Source of the DNA: Bipolaris cookei
Lineage: Eukaryota > Ascomycota > Dothideomycetes > Pleosporales > Pleosporaceae
Assembly (NCBI GenBank): GCA_002286855.1
Contig: NRSV01000011.1
Location: 372,001-436,000 of the forward strand
Length of the DNA: 64,000 bases
Direction of reading: 5' to 3'
A model generated the notes under the pieces. That model saw nothing but the letters and a program-made list of their open reading frames with translations, searched no databases and was not told the origin of the DNA. The translations under genes and the position numbers were made by a program. Below are positions 1 to 11,376 of the stretch, piece after piece (position 1 is the stretch's first letter; the number at the start of each line of letters is the position of its first letter).

Positions 1-926
1 AAAGGTCGATGCATATTGCCAAGCGGCACGATAAGCCTGTGGAGTGTCAGTTCTGTACGCCTTGATTACTGCATATCGTTACATACATGCTCAGTTCCCC
101 AAAGCACAACCATTCCCTCCAAGAGGGATGCGCTTGAGCTACTGGCATTAATCAAGAGATCTAGTAATCCACGAGTAACGGGGGTAGGCAGTTCGGTGCC
201 CAGAGACAGCCCGTATTTTGTTGCAGTAATCTCAGAAAACTGAATCTCCCGTCGCATGTTGTTCAAAGCTGAGATCAAGAGATCCATGGTACGATACATG
301 GGGTGGAACTGCGAGTTCGGTGTCTGTGGTAATCTGATCTTGGCCAGCAGCTGTCCTGCGAAGCGTATGAATCCACGCGCATAGTGCCCATCTTGCACCA
401 GCCACCATGACAGAGGCTCCGCCGTTAGGGATCCGCAGCCAGCATGCGACAAGAAGGGTCGTTGGGATGCCTGTCGGAGAGGGCCAGCGCAGACATTGAG
501 TAGATGCGCAGTCAGAGAGGGCATGACAGTTGGCACCGGAACAGTTTTCGGCGCAATAATGGGCTGGGCATCGCGGGCGCGCTTGCTGGTATTGGGACCC
601 CGCCGTTGGACCTGTAGGTTTGGATTGGGCTGCTGTCCACTGAAGATTTGATTGGAGCCAGCAGCCATGTTTGGCTCAGCTGGAGTTCCATCCTGCTGCT
701 GCTGTTGCTGCTGTTGCTGCTGCTGCTGCGCGAGGAGGTGGGCTTGCGCGTCCGACGAGGCGAGGTATGCCTGGCATTCCTGGAGATGTTCGATCTGGCG
801 CGTCGTGTTTTTTGCGCGAACATAGCCGCAATGGCGACAGCGGACCTTGTTACATTTGGAGGGCGTTTCCTGGTCCTGGAATTCAGCAAAGGCACGCCTG
901 ATGTCGGGGTTGGCATGTCTGCCCAT
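1..926 (-). CDS. Zinc finger-TENA/THI-4 fusion protein, 3' part outside window
   Basis: Exons 926-87 and 36-1 are separated by a 50-bp intron (GTATGT at 86, CACAG ending at 37); the gene runs off the left edge. The first exon gives 280 residues. Residues about 24-55 hold a BED-like zinc finger (CxxC then HxxxxC, motif CRHCGYVRAK). A glutamine run and a proline-rich linker follow. From about residue 138 the protein resembles the fungal TENA/THI-4 (haem-oxygenase-like fold) family: LSHAGCGSLTAE, QDGHYARGFIRF, LLEGMVVLWGTEH. Splicing restores the family's next motif, AYRAAWQYA, whereas reading through the intron stops after six residues; this supports the junction. TENA proteins include thiaminase II-type enzymes, but the activity here is unknown. 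The zinc finger in the same open frame is unusual and could mean a DNA- or partner-binding role. Confidence 0.8.
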
Positions 927-3800
927 GACGGCCTGCCATTGTGGAGGTTAGCTGATGGCGGCGAGTTTGTTTCTTTTGCGACGGACAGGCGGGCAGTAAA
1001 TGACGAGTCGCATGCGGATGAACAAGGCAATGGGACAGGTTGACACAAGCGAAAGTATGTCTGTATGCGGGACAAGTGGAGCTCACCTCAAATCGGCTGT
1101 CGCGAAGGGATGTTTGTACTGTACTGTACGTTACCGTGACGGTGTATTGTAACAATGGCGGTATGGTATCGCCCCCTCCTAAGTTTGGTGAGAAACGCAC
1201 AGCGTCCTTACCTCAGCGTGCCGCTCAACCTGCCCTGGCCTTGCACCCGCCATTTCGTCCGCCCGTATTCTCTCACACACATTGTACCTCAAGCTGCATC
1301 ATGGGCTGGCGAAACCTGCATTGCATCTGAGTGCATACGTAGAGAGACTGCACCATCTGGGGATTTGACCTATTACAACTATGTACTCCTCAATAACAGG
1401 CGCGTTGTCGCTGCAGCGGACGTGGGTACTTTAGTAACCACTTCTGCGTTCTATTCGGTAACTTGGATCGGAAATATATTCGCCGTTCCGATCGGTCCTG
1501 CTCTGGGTAAACCTCTCCCATCCGGACAAGTCGGCATCGCCGTATATACCTACAACACGGCATCCTACATACCAGAACCACCTCCAAACCAGCAGCATGT
1601 AAATAAAGAATAAAAATTATAAAGAAGAGAAATGTGTCGATTGGATGCTTCCCAATCTTGCGAGCGTGGCGAGTCGGCTCTGGCAACGACACACGTCACG
1701 TGTACGTCGGAACGGCATAGCCGACGTAACAACAGCCCACCACCAGAGTCATGCTACCGGGGCTTTGTCAAGATACCGTCACAACCGCTTCACCAAGATG
1801 CTCACCGACATGTCGGGCGCCGTCAACCAGATTCCAACACACCACGTTCTCGCACTACCCCACAAACCCACAAACCCACAAACCCACAAACCCACAAATC
1901 CACAAAACCAACCGGGTATCATGACTTTGCCTTGCCCCAGTGCAGCAACGCCTTTCACTTGTGCATCTCCATTGTCGGTCTACAAGACAACGTGATCAAT
2001 GACGCCAGGATTCTGCTCCTAGCCATGAACAAGGGAAAGGTATACTGGTAGGGATAGCGGTAGGCACATCACGGTCGGTACGCCAAGCACAAGAAACCTC
2101 GGCCTAGCATGACACTGCGTGAAAGGGTGCACGCCCGCTAAGCAGGTGTGAAAAGGCTTTCGCGGTCACAGGCTCACGGGGATGACGCGCTGCTTGATCT
2201 AACTCCGACGGACGGCTGCGCTAGAACAGTTGTCGTGCATCTCCCCGCATATCTGTACCAAGCTTTGGAGATCTCGCGCCGTCGCACGTTCATTCCCGCC
2301 GAACCAGAACATGCCGGAGATGACGGTAGGCAAGCTGCATGTACACATACGTCCGGTGTTTGGAAATCGGCTCTCGTGACATGCAAGAAGAAGGGGTTGG
2401 CGACTCAGGATTAACAAGGCAAATGGTAAGGCCATAGTGACGTCGCGAAAGAACTCCTCATCATGGCTGCTCTGGTGCAACCAACTACTATGCGTTTCTT
2501 TACCCGAGATCCTAGGCGGCTCAGCGGCAAACACCACAAACGCAGTTCGCACCCCAATCTGGGAACGATTAGTCCTCCAGTCCTCACGGGGCGTCTTGAA
2601 TCAGACAATGCTACCATGCTTACTTAATGCCCCCTCACTGTAAGGACTGGAGGCCTCGCAGATCTTTGGCTCGGTAGAAAGGGTATTTGGGCTCGCGTGC
2701 TTTGCAGATCATGAGGGCCAAGGAGGCGCCCAAGTGCAAGGAGAAGGCCATGCTTTGTTCTTTTCCCCGGAACGCTGACTGTGGCATGCAGGGAGCGGTG
2801 CATGACATTGCAGCAGTCCTAACGGTGCATAAGCTCGGTGACAAGTCGTCAGTACGAAATCCGAGTTCAAAGTACGGTACCAGAGTCTCACGCGACTATG
2901 TACAGTATGTACAACTGCTGTAGTACCGGTTTACTACTATGTACTACTACCACTACTATACTAGGCCAGGCAATCCGCCACTCGGCTTCAGCATTGCACC
3001 AGAACTCTTTGCGTGTTCTTGGAAGCTTCTCGGCAGCTTGACTGTAACCCGTGAGCACCACGTCGGCATCTGAGTGGCTGCAACTCGCCGATCCCACATC
3101 ATCGCCATTACACCCGTGGCCAATCAGCACCGTGTACCTGAGGTCCACCTACAACCTCTGCCAAGTGTGGCTCTTTTGCCTTCTGATTGCACATGACCCC
3201 AGATCTTACGCTTCTTGTTAATCATGGCCGAGACTTAGGGGACCCAATTTTTGCGCGGCTTGAATCCACGACAGCGTCCTGCATTGGCTAGTCTAGCAGT
3301 CGGGCGTAGCTTTCTCACGCTTCTTCTTCCAAACCCTTGCGTCACCACGTCAGTTGCCAGCCGAGCTTCTACCTCCGAATGAGTAGCGATGTACACATTG
3401 TCCCGGCATGGCGAAGTTTCCATTCGCTGGCCAGACTACGGTTAGTCATTTCCCGGACGCCTCGGTCGACACCGCCCTGATGGCGTCTAGGATGGCTATT
3501 CCCGCTAGCTAGGTTGGTTCTACACGAAGTGAGGATCACTACTACGTCTTGGAGCAGAACCAAGCACATGCCTGCTACGCGAGCGTGACTGGAGAGAAAA
3601 TTGGGGCAAATTGAGTGCTGTGTTGGCCTATGCCCGGGTCTTGATGTTGTGGTTTAAAGCCAACTTGACTCCCCGGTCTGTAGGCTTTGTTCAACTTGAA
3701 ACTCAGGCACACCAAGCGAACAACCTTCTTCTATCCTCATCTGTTACAACTGTCATCTCTTTAAGCCTTCAATCGGTTGAGTAAGGCAATCTATCTCATC
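927..3800. other. Intergenic region between the TENA fusion gene and the exoglucanase
   Basis: No convincing gene is seen in this 2.9 kb. It lies between two divergently transcribed genes, so both promoters should be here. The longest open frame (1155-1613) has no recognisable domain. A short tandem repeat lies at 1858-1910. Confidence 0.6.
1858..1910. repeat. Tandem repeat of an 8-bp unit (CCCACAAA)
   Basis: Six or so consecutive CCCACAAA units, the last ones with single-base changes. It is not the fungal telomere unit (TTAGGG/CCCTAA). Confidence 0.85.
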
Positions 3801-5113
3801 ATGGTCGGACGTTGGACTACTGCAGCGGCCATTGGCCTGCTCGCTGCGAGCACAAACGCATCTCCATTGGAATCTGTGAAACGACAATCTGAAGGTTACC
3901 GATCACCATCATTTGACTTTGGTGGGCAAAAGGTCCGCGGTGTCAACACTGGTGGCTGGTTTGTGCTTGAGCCTTGGATCACTCCCAGCATCTTCGAAGG
4001 CAATGGCGCAGTTGACGAGTACACACTTGCTGGAGCAATGGGTAGAGACGCGGCACAATCTATGCTGCAAAACCACTGGAACACATGGTATACTCAGGAC
4101 GATTTCAAGCAAATGGCTGCCGCCGGTCTCAACATGGTCCGAATTCCAATTGGCTGGTGGAGCGTACTTCCACGTGACGGCATGCCATACATTGCTGGAG
4201 CCTATGACAAGTTTGGCGAAGCCCTTGACTGGGCTGGAGCCGCAGGTCTCAAGGTCATGATCGATCTCCATGGCGCGCCCGAGTCGCAAAACGGCTTCGA
4301 CAACTCGGGCAAGCGCGGTTCGGTTGGCTGGACTCAAGGCGACTCAGTTGATTACACCAAGAAAGTGCTGAACAAGCTCCGCGACGACCATGCATCACAC
4401 CCTGCTGTCGCCGCTATCCAGCTCCTAAACGAGCCTCTGGGTCCGGCCCTGGACATGAATACCGTCCGACAATTCTACATGGACGGCTGGGGTAACCTCC
4501 GAGATTCTGGTGTTGCTGTGACGTTCCATGATGCCTTCCAAGGCGTGACTTCGTGGAACCAGTGGGGCAGCGGCATGTGGAACTTGCTTCTCGACACTCA
4601 CCACTATGAAATCTTCGACAACTCGGCCGTTGCCATGAGCGTCGACGACCATGTCAAGACTGCCTGCGGCTTTGGTAGGCAAATGGCATCGACTGGCAAG
4701 TGGACTATTTCCGGAGAGTGGACCGGTGCCATGACCGACTGCACCAAGTGGTTAAACGGCAAGGACAAGGGCGCGCGTTACGACGGCACTCTTGACGGAA
4801 GCTCCAAGGTCGGTAGCTGCGACGGCAAGTATACTGGTACTGTTGCCAACCTGTCGGAAGACTACAAGACGGGTATGCGACGATACATTGAGGCACAGCT
4901 TGATGGTTTCGAGATGGCCAGCGGATGGATTTTCTGGACCTGGAAGACAGAGAGCTCGCCGGAGTGGGACATGAAGGCTTTGCTCGACAACGGCATCTTC
5001 CCGCAGCCACTGACCTCGCGAAAGTGTGAGTAGCGCGACCCCTTGTTTGCCTTTGTTTTGACATTGTATGAGCCTGAAGCTGACAGCCACCAGACCCTGG
5101 CCAATGCAATTAA
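3801..5113 (+). CDS. EXG1: Secreted exo-beta-1,3-glucanase, GH5 family
   Basis: Exons 3801-5025 and 5094-5113 give 414 residues. A signal peptide covers about residues 1-20, followed by a Kex2-like KR at 27-28, so the enzyme is probably secreted and processed. The fold motifs match GH5 (subfamily 9) exo-1,3-glucanases: VRGVNTGGWFVLEPW, then the acid/base Glu211 in LLNEP and the nucleophile Glu306 in ISGEW. The family releases glucose from beta-1,3-glucan during cell-wall remodelling or nutrient use. The unspliced frame ends at a TAG at 5031 with RKCE. A GTGAGT donor at 5026, a CTGAC branch site at 5080 and CAG at 5091-5093 form a 68-bp intron whose removal gives the family-typical C-terminus RKYPGQCN. 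The start is the ATG right before the signal peptide. The TTG at 3777 is only an upstream in-frame codon. Confidence 0.92.
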
Positions 5114-6683
5114 GCAGTTTGACATTTCGGCAGTGCGCAGTTGGAAGTTTGCTATTCTCTGCTGTTGTTGCACGATGATCTGCACACGAAGCTCGCTCCA
5201 CGTGCAAGAGAGATGTGCGAGCTGCGCACTGACGAGAGATGACGAGATGACGAGATGACGATGTTACGAATCCCATTCCGCCTCGAAGATACCCCGACGC
5301 GTTCGCTCGTTTTCTACCCGAGGCCCCACTTTGCAAGCGCAAGCTTTAAGTACAGAGTTTACCTAGCACACGAATGTCACAGTTTCAGGAGCTGGTTACG
5401 AGCAAGTTGTTTCTAGGATGTGGCCCCCCCCCTGGTTGTGAAGATGGCCCAAGAGAGCTTTAGTCGGCGCATTGTACATATGACATAAATTTAGTAGCCT
5501 AGTTAGTTGAGTTCTAAAGATGAATTGAGTCCCAACAAGCATACTGAAACAAGAGCAAATGACCGTGTCGCAGTGTGGAGTCGCAGCATGGTTAGTTTTG
5601 ACGGCGGCGGCCATTGGAGGGGTCGGAGGGCGGGCGGCGGACGGCGGTAATTTGCGGGCTTATTGTGGCCAAACAAGGCCTGTCGTCGGTGAAGGATGCA
5701 ATGGATGGTTATGACGAGTGCAGCTCGCTTGCCAGAGATGAGAATGATGCAAGACGACGGAGGGCGCCAAGCGCAATGCTCTCCTTTTTAGAGGGCGGCC
5801 TAAGAGAGGGGCTAGGGGCGGTGCTGGCGGTAGTCTGCATGACTGTTCCTGAGGCTAATACGGCTGTCAAATTGCGGGCGGTGAGTCGTCGCGCACAAGG
5901 GGGGGGGGCGCGCACGCGCATATTGTACCTATGTATGTACGTACACAGTATAGACACAGTATAGACACATTATAGACACCCACAGACATATGGAACTTAG
6001 GCTCACGGCAGATGCGATGCCGATAGCGTAGTGATTGTGCCATGCTATCCTGGTCGTCCTCGTCAGATGCTTCGCGCGCGTACGCTCATCTCCCGTGGGT
6101 TGGCCGTCAAGTCAACGGGCATGGCGGCGCGGAGCTCCTTTGTTTTCACTTCAGGCGCCCTTCCGATGCACCACTCTGTGCCTCAATCTCCAGAAATAGG
6201 CCGTGCCAGCAGGGCCAGGCACCCTCACCGGTGCCGCCACCAACCCTCCTGGCTGTCTCCAACACCACCTGGCTGCAATTTCCTTGTGCGCCGCGATTGG
6301 CTCCAGGTCCTCAGGTGAGATGCCTTTCAAGCCTAGTGGGTCAAATTCAGGTACCAAGCAAGAGTAGTGCCGATTTGCATAGAGTTCTGTCCAATCTCCT
6401 GTCAGCACTAGCCAATGCTTCTATCCCTGCATAGGACCGTTTGGGGGCCGCTCTCAATAAGAATGCGCATGTCGTGCCGCCTCTGTTGCGTTTCTTCTCT
6501 TTTCCTCCCATCCTACAGTATATTACTGCAGCCTTCAGAAGACATTCGTTGCTTCAGCCTTTCTTTAAGAAACTCTCCCAAAGTCGTCACTCTTTACCCC
6601 TTTGCTTTTGTAAAGCTACATAATATTTTCCATCGATATCCCAGCGATAATCTAATAACCACACACCACAAAAACCAGTCACC
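5114..6683. other. Intergenic region, exoglucanase to Kre9-like gene
   Basis: No supported gene. Short direct repeats are visible: AGATGACG units near 5236-5262 and three ATAGACAC-type units at 5945-5980. The last few hundred bases should carry the promoter of the following GPI-protein gene. Confidence 0.55.
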
Positions 6684-7502
6684 ATGTACTCCAAGGCTAC
6701 CATTATCACCTTCTTCGCTGGCTTCGCCGCCGCCCAGATCCACCCTGCCGTCGGTGACCCAAAGGGTAACCCCATCACCCGTCCCTTGAACGAGGTACGT
6801 TTTTTTTCCATACACTCCAACCACCAAAACAAACAAACAAACAAACAAGAAAGAAGAAAAGGCTGACTCATCACCCTTTAGATCGTCCCCAAGTGCGAGC
6901 CATTCACCATCACCTGGGAGCCCACTACCCCCAACTCGGTCTCTGTTCTCCTCCTCAAGGGCCCTGCCACCAACGTTGTCAAGTTTGGACCTTCTCTCGC
7001 CGAGGGCATCAAGAACAGCGGCAGCCTGACCTGGACCCCCGCCTCTGACCTCCCCGTCACCGAGTCCAACCAGGGCTACGGACTCCAGATCATCGACGAT
7101 GTGACCGGCCAGTACCAGTACAGCACTCAGTTCGGTATCTCCGCCGGAAAGTGCGGTACCGTTGTTTCTTCGTCTGCTGCTCCTTCCGTCGCGCCTTCCT
7201 CTGCGCCTGTCGACTCGTATCCTGCTTCGTCTGCGCCCGCTGGCTACCCTGCGCACACTCCCGTCGCGCCTTCCTCGTCTGCGCCTGCCCCCTCTGTTGC
7301 TCCTTACCCTACAACTTTGGCTTCCGCCCCTGCCCCCATCGGTACTGGTGGTCTCTACCCCAACGGCACTGTTCCCAAGCCCACTGGTGCCAACAGCACT
7401 TCTCCTCCTCTCCCTGAGCAGACCACCAACGCTGCTGCTGGTCTGTCCGCTGGTCTTGGCTTTGTCGGTACTGCCGCCGCCGTTGCTGCCTTTATGCTCT
7501 AA
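6684..7502 (+). CDS. GPI-anchored Kre9/Knh1-like cell-surface protein
   Basis: Exons 6684-6794 and 6882-7502 give 243 residues. The 87-bp intron has GTACGT at 6795 and TTTAG ending at 6881, with CTGAC upstream. Residues 1-17 are a signal peptide ending in FAAAQ. Residues about 20-115 match the fungal Kre9/Knh1-type domain of Ser/Thr-rich GPI-anchored proteins (NPITRPLNE then PFTITWEP, GSLTWTP, YGLQIID). Residues about 128-215 are a Ser/Pro/Ala-rich stalk likely to be O-mannosylated. The last 25 residues are a small-residue and hydrophobic tail (GFVGTAAAVAAFML) typical of a GPI-attachment signal. Family members sit in the plasma membrane or wall, and some affect beta-1,6-glucan; the exact role here is not known. 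Confidence 0.88.
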
Positions 7503-8448
7503 GCGTCTTCGCTTTTTTCTCCTTTCAACTTGTGCCTCGAGGTTGCGAAAGATGAGGTTGCTAGTCACCGTGTTTGTAGACTAGCAAAAGGGAAAAAAAT
7601 CTTTGGTTAACGGAATGATCGCTTATACCACTTGTGCTCTTTATTGGCTTTTGCGTTTTGGTAGGGTGTTTTCTCTCCTATGTATTCTGGGCACGGTTAC
7701 CATAGTACTAGGATTTTTATTATACCAATGGGTGTGTGTGCGCGCGTTCGCTGATGGTGTCGCTATGCGTTGTGATTTGAACATCACGCGCTGTGTGGAT
7801 AATCGATACAAATATATATTAGCTTTTGCTAATTGCATAAACTGGCTATCTCTGAGTGCATTGGTGAAGTGTCGTTCGAAGATGTGCACTTAAGCATTAT
7901 ATTTTTGATTGAGCTCCACAACGCTTTTTCTGCAACTATGAACCCTTTTCTTTGCTTTTCTTGCTGTGCAGTCAGCCGAAAATAGATGTGGAATAACCTA
8001 CTCAGTCGTTTCATCGTCTTTCCCCGCATACACGGTACTAACCGAAAAGAAAAAAAAGGAAGCGTTGCAGATCTCCCCAGAAAATCCATATGTTCTATTT
8101 CCCACTTTGTGGGAACAAAGGGTATCTAACATATACTTCTCTCCATCTCTCCCCATTTTGTCGTCGAGTACGCCACGCAGGGTACTAATCATGCGTCGCA
8201 ACATATCTCCTCCTCTCCACGCTCATGCACTCCACCCCCCCCCCCCCCCGCGCCCAACAAGGCATAACCCATGCCCCATCTAACAACAAAGCAACGTAGA
8301 AAAACAAACAAAAACTGAGCTCAAAATATGGGTATATATACGTAAACAAGCGAAAACAAAAATTTGTCCATCCATCAGTCATGATACTTGCATGCCTCTT
8401 CACTTTGCAACCTCGATATATACATCCCATCGCACCCTCTAATAATCA
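7503..8448. other. Intergenic region between convergent genes
   Basis: AT-rich 3' flanks of the Kre9-like gene and the beta-propeller gene. It includes a C run near 8235-8250. No gene is seen. Confidence 0.6.
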
Positions 8449-11376
8449 TCACATAATGACACAATGCACCTTCCTCTTGGCCTTCTTCCCGTTATCTCTT
8501 CCTTCTAAATCTGTATTATGACGAGCGTCCATTCTCGAGCCGCCACCACCACCGCCACCGCCCCGTGCACTAAGCGACTGTCCTCGAGTCTGCGCTGCTG
8601 CAGCTCGGTGCGAGAAACTGGCTGCATGGTTGGCAAGTGGGGGTGCGCTGGTGGGGAGTTGGTGGGCAGACGCGAACCGCTGGTGGTTAGTTGTCGGTGG
8701 GATTAGCGGTGGCAGAGTGGCCATTCTTGGGTCTACGGTTGCTCTCGTTGATGGAGAAAAGTTGGGGTAAGGAGCAGGAACAGAAGCGTTTGTTGGAACG
8801 GGTCGGCGTTGTATGTGTGGTGCGGAGACGCGGCGGGAGCCTGTGTTTGCTGGGCCGGATGATGATACCGAAGGAGACGAGTAGAGGTCGTGGTTGGCAT
8901 GTTCTGGGACCAGATTTCTTACTGCAGCCTGGTGAGGAGACCTATATGTGGATGTCGAAGCCACCGGATATGCGGAGTATGATACTTGACTCGCTGACTG
9001 GCGTACCGATGAACTTCGTCGACTTTGCATTGAATCCGAGGGGTGAGGAGCGGGATATGTAGACGGATGAATGAGAGTCGGTCGGCGGCCTCTTTCCTGA
9101 TCCGGAGAAAAGGATGCGTTACTCGAGATGGATTGCTGGGGGTGCTGATACGGATGCATAGGCATCTGTAAAACGCGCACAGACATATTCGGTAATGCAG
9201 AGACGGGAGGCATGGAAGACGATGACTGCACACTAGGCGCTCGTGGCACTGGAGGCGCGTCCGGATGGCTCAAGCTGACACTCTCTGCCGCTGCCGCTGT
9301 AGTTGTGTATGCTGGTGGCGGTGGTACCCAATTATCCGCGTCGCTTTCGTGAGGTAACTCTCGGTGTCCATCTGCACGACGGTACTCCAGGGGCCTGTAC
9401 GGCAAGGACCGTAGATGCCGTCGGTTAGCAGGAGATACAGCTGCCACAGTAGCAGCTCTAGCTAGCGACATCTGCGACCTCGGCTGCTGGTTGTCGTATG
9501 GAATTTCGAACATAGCCTGTGCCTCCTCCGGTGTCAACTCTTCAGAGTCGTCCGTTGTTATTACCGGCCGTGGCGCGTTCTGATTCGCAGCAGAAGTATT
9601 TGCACGTTGCACAGGCGTGGATCCAATTCTCGAGTTTCTCCGTGATACCGATCCGTTGCGGTCTTGAGCCCTACGTTGGGCAATGGTCCTGGTCCGTACC
9701 AATTCAACCTCGCGGTCAAAGTCAATCGACCCCTCTGGTAGCATCTCCCCAGGACACAGCGGATCGAGGTCATACTCTGTCTTCAATGGTGTTGGCGGAA
9801 CACTTCCAAGAGGTTTCGTTTTGTCAAAATCGAGAACGATAAGTACTCCCTTTGATCCCAACGGCGCGCCAAGGACCTCGTTCTCGTCAGGCACTGTGCT
9901 CGAATTTCCAACAGCCACGAGTCGTTGGACATTGGCATTCAGCCTGACCCATCTCAGCACGCAAATCTCTTGCAACGTCCCCGCATCGCCATTTGGTATC
10001 GGGATACAAAAGCAGGGCTGAATCGGGGCTTCCTGTTTCAACTTTTCCTTGGGTTGGTACTCCCAGCCGGGGACTTGGTAGATCCATATGTTGGTCGTGC
10101 CCTGAATGCGTAGAGCAACAGCTGCGAGGTCAGCGTTGGGTGATACCGCAGGCATGGCGTCGTCGACGAATTCCGAACGTGTCCAACGTTGGTGATCAGG
10201 AAGAAACATTTTCCTCTGTGTGAAGCGCTGGCAGGCAATGTCGTAGATGCCCCAAGAATCCTCTTCAGCGTTGAAGGCAAACAATTCGCTGAACGTGCCA
10301 GTGTCCGCGTCTGGAAGAAGTGTAGCCTGACGCGCTATCCTCGCTGTCTCTGGAAACAGAACCGAACCTGTCCATGCTGCTTCGGGTGGTTGTGGTATTG
10401 GCTCGCCCTCCTCGGTGAGAGGCCCGTCATACAAGCCAGGCAGAACAAACAAGGCAGACCCATCCGACTTTCGCGCGTATCCCGTGATGAGCAGAGTCCT
10501 CCCGTCGTCTGAAAATTCCAGTGCATCTCCTGCGGGCCCCGAGAGCGTGCGTCGCGTAGTTTCAGGTACCTCGGGACCAATAGCTATCACCTCAATACCG
10601 AATTTATTCCCCGTTATGAGTATGCGTGCATCTGGGGAGACGACAATGGAGCTAGCCTCGTGTACCAGCATGATGGTCCGCCTCTTCTTGATCTGGTCGG
10701 TTCCCTCGCCATGTATCTCGTAGAGGTCGACTTGGGAGGGTCGCGACAGGACCGCCAAGAGGAAGCCATCTTCGGTAATGTCAATGGCAATCGGCTTGCG
10801 TTTGACTTGCAGCGTCCGAGCCCACAGTCGTGGCAGTTCAAGGGTCTTGATCAGAAACAGATTCGAGGCAGAGTAGACGGCCACGAATCCGCCCTTGCGC
10901 GAGACGTTGACGTCAAAACTGTCAGGCAGGGCAGAAGACGAGGCGGTGTTGGAGACGAGTTCGAGGAGCGAGAGGGTAGGGTGAGCACACGGTAGGGCTG
11001 TGGGTGGCGTCTCAGGGCTGGGTCGGTCGTCGTAGGTGGTGGCCGAGGTCATGGCCGTCGAGTGGCCCGAGGATGAGAGGGCGTCGGCGTTGATAATGGA
11101 AGAGGCCGAGAGCAACGTGTGCAGGAGGTCATCATCGCCCGAGTCTTCTGAGCTTATAGAGGCGGCGAGGGCACGTTGTTGATATGCCGCCCGACTTGGT
11201 TGGGTGGTGGCGTCATTGGCAGTGAAGGCGACGCCTTTTGCTCTGCCCTGGGCGCCCGGCAGCCCCGTCGTCTTGGTCGTCGTGGTCGTGGTCGCGGTCG
11301 TGGTCGTAGGAGCGGTCGTGGTCGTGGAGGTGGTCGTAGGAGCGGAGCTGTGGAGGTGGTCGGGCATACCCACCAT
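8449..11376 (-). CDS. WD40-like beta-propeller protein with a C-terminal CaaX box
   Basis: A single 975-residue open frame. Residues 1-60 are Thr-rich low complexity, from GTC-type trinucleotide repeats at 11265-11350. About residues 150-560 look like a WD40/quinoprotein-type propeller with repeated strands such as GGFVAVYSASNLFLI, GFLLAVLSRPSQVDLYEI, DARILITGNKFGIEVIAI and DALEFSDDGRTLLITG. The C-terminal 400 residues are Ser/Pro-rich and probably disordered. The protein ends KKAKRKVHCVIM: Cys-Val-Ile-Met is a classic farnesylation CaaX sequence behind a polybasic patch, the Ras-like membrane anchor arrangement. The likely consequence is attachment of the propeller to a membrane; its partner is unknown. 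I do not recognise a named orthologue. The start is the first ATG in frame; a later start would only remove low-complexity sequence. Confidence 0.8.
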   Translation of the reverse strand: MVGMPDHLHSSAPTTTSTTTTAPTTTTATTTTTTKTTGLPGAQGRAKGVAFTANDATTQPSRAAYQQRALAASISSEDSGDDDLLHTLLSASSIINADALSSSGHSTAMTSATTYDDRPSPETPPTALPCAHPTLSLLELVSNTASSSALPDSFDVNVSRKGGFVAVYSASNLFLIKTLELPRLWARTLQVKRKPIAIDITEDGFLLAVLSRPSQVDLYEIHGEGTDQIKKRRTIMLVHEASSIVVSPDARILITGNKFGIEVIAIGPEVPETTRRTLSGPAGDALEFSDDGRTLLITGYARKSDGSALFVLPGLYDGPLTEEGEPIPQPPEAAWTGSVLFPETARIARQATLLPDADTGTFSELFAFNAEEDSWGIYDIACQRFTQRKMFLPDHQRWTRSEFVDDAMPAVSPNADLAAVALRIQGTTNIWIYQVPGWEYQPKEKLKQEAPIQPCFCIPIPNGDAGTLQEICVLRWVRLNANVQRLVAVGNSSTVPDENEVLGAPLGSKGVLIVLDFDKTKPLGSVPPTPLKTEYDLDPLCPGEMLPEGSIDFDREVELVRTRTIAQRRAQDRNGSVSRRNSRIGSTPVQRANTSAANQNAPRPVITTDDSEELTPEEAQAMFEIPYDNQQPRSQMSLARAATVAAVSPANRRHLRSLPYRPLEYRRADGHRELPHESDADNWVPPPPAYTTTAAAAESVSLSHPDAPPVPRAPSVQSSSSMPPVSALPNMSVRVLQMPMHPYQHPQQSISSNASFSPDQERGRRPTLIHPSTYPAPHPSDSMQSRRSSSVRQSASQVSYSAYPVASTSTYRSPHQAAVRNLVPEHANHDLYSSPSVSSSGPANTGSRRVSAPHIQRRPVPTNASVPAPYPNFSPSTRATVDPRMATLPPLIPPTTNHQRFASAHQLPTSAPPLANHAASFSHRAAAAQTRGQSLSARGGGGGGGGSRMDARHNTDLEGRDNGKKAKRKVHCVIM

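Noticed and set aside
512..1075. 187-codon open frame on the minus strand
   Set aside because: Out of frame with the zinc finger-TENA gene on the same strand and reads Ser/Arg low complexity from its glutamine repeat.
1155..1613. 152-codon open frame on the plus strand
   Set aside because: No domain, no plausible splice extension and no coding-like composition.
1858..1910. Internal telomere-like repeat
   Set aside because: The CCCACAAA unit does not match the fungal telomere hexamer; it is treated as a simple tandem repeat.
6594..7568. 324-codon open frame on the minus strand across the Kre9-like gene
   Set aside because: It is antisense to the GPI-protein gene, crosses its intron, and reads Arg/Gly-rich sequence produced by the Ser/Pro/Ala codons on the other strand.
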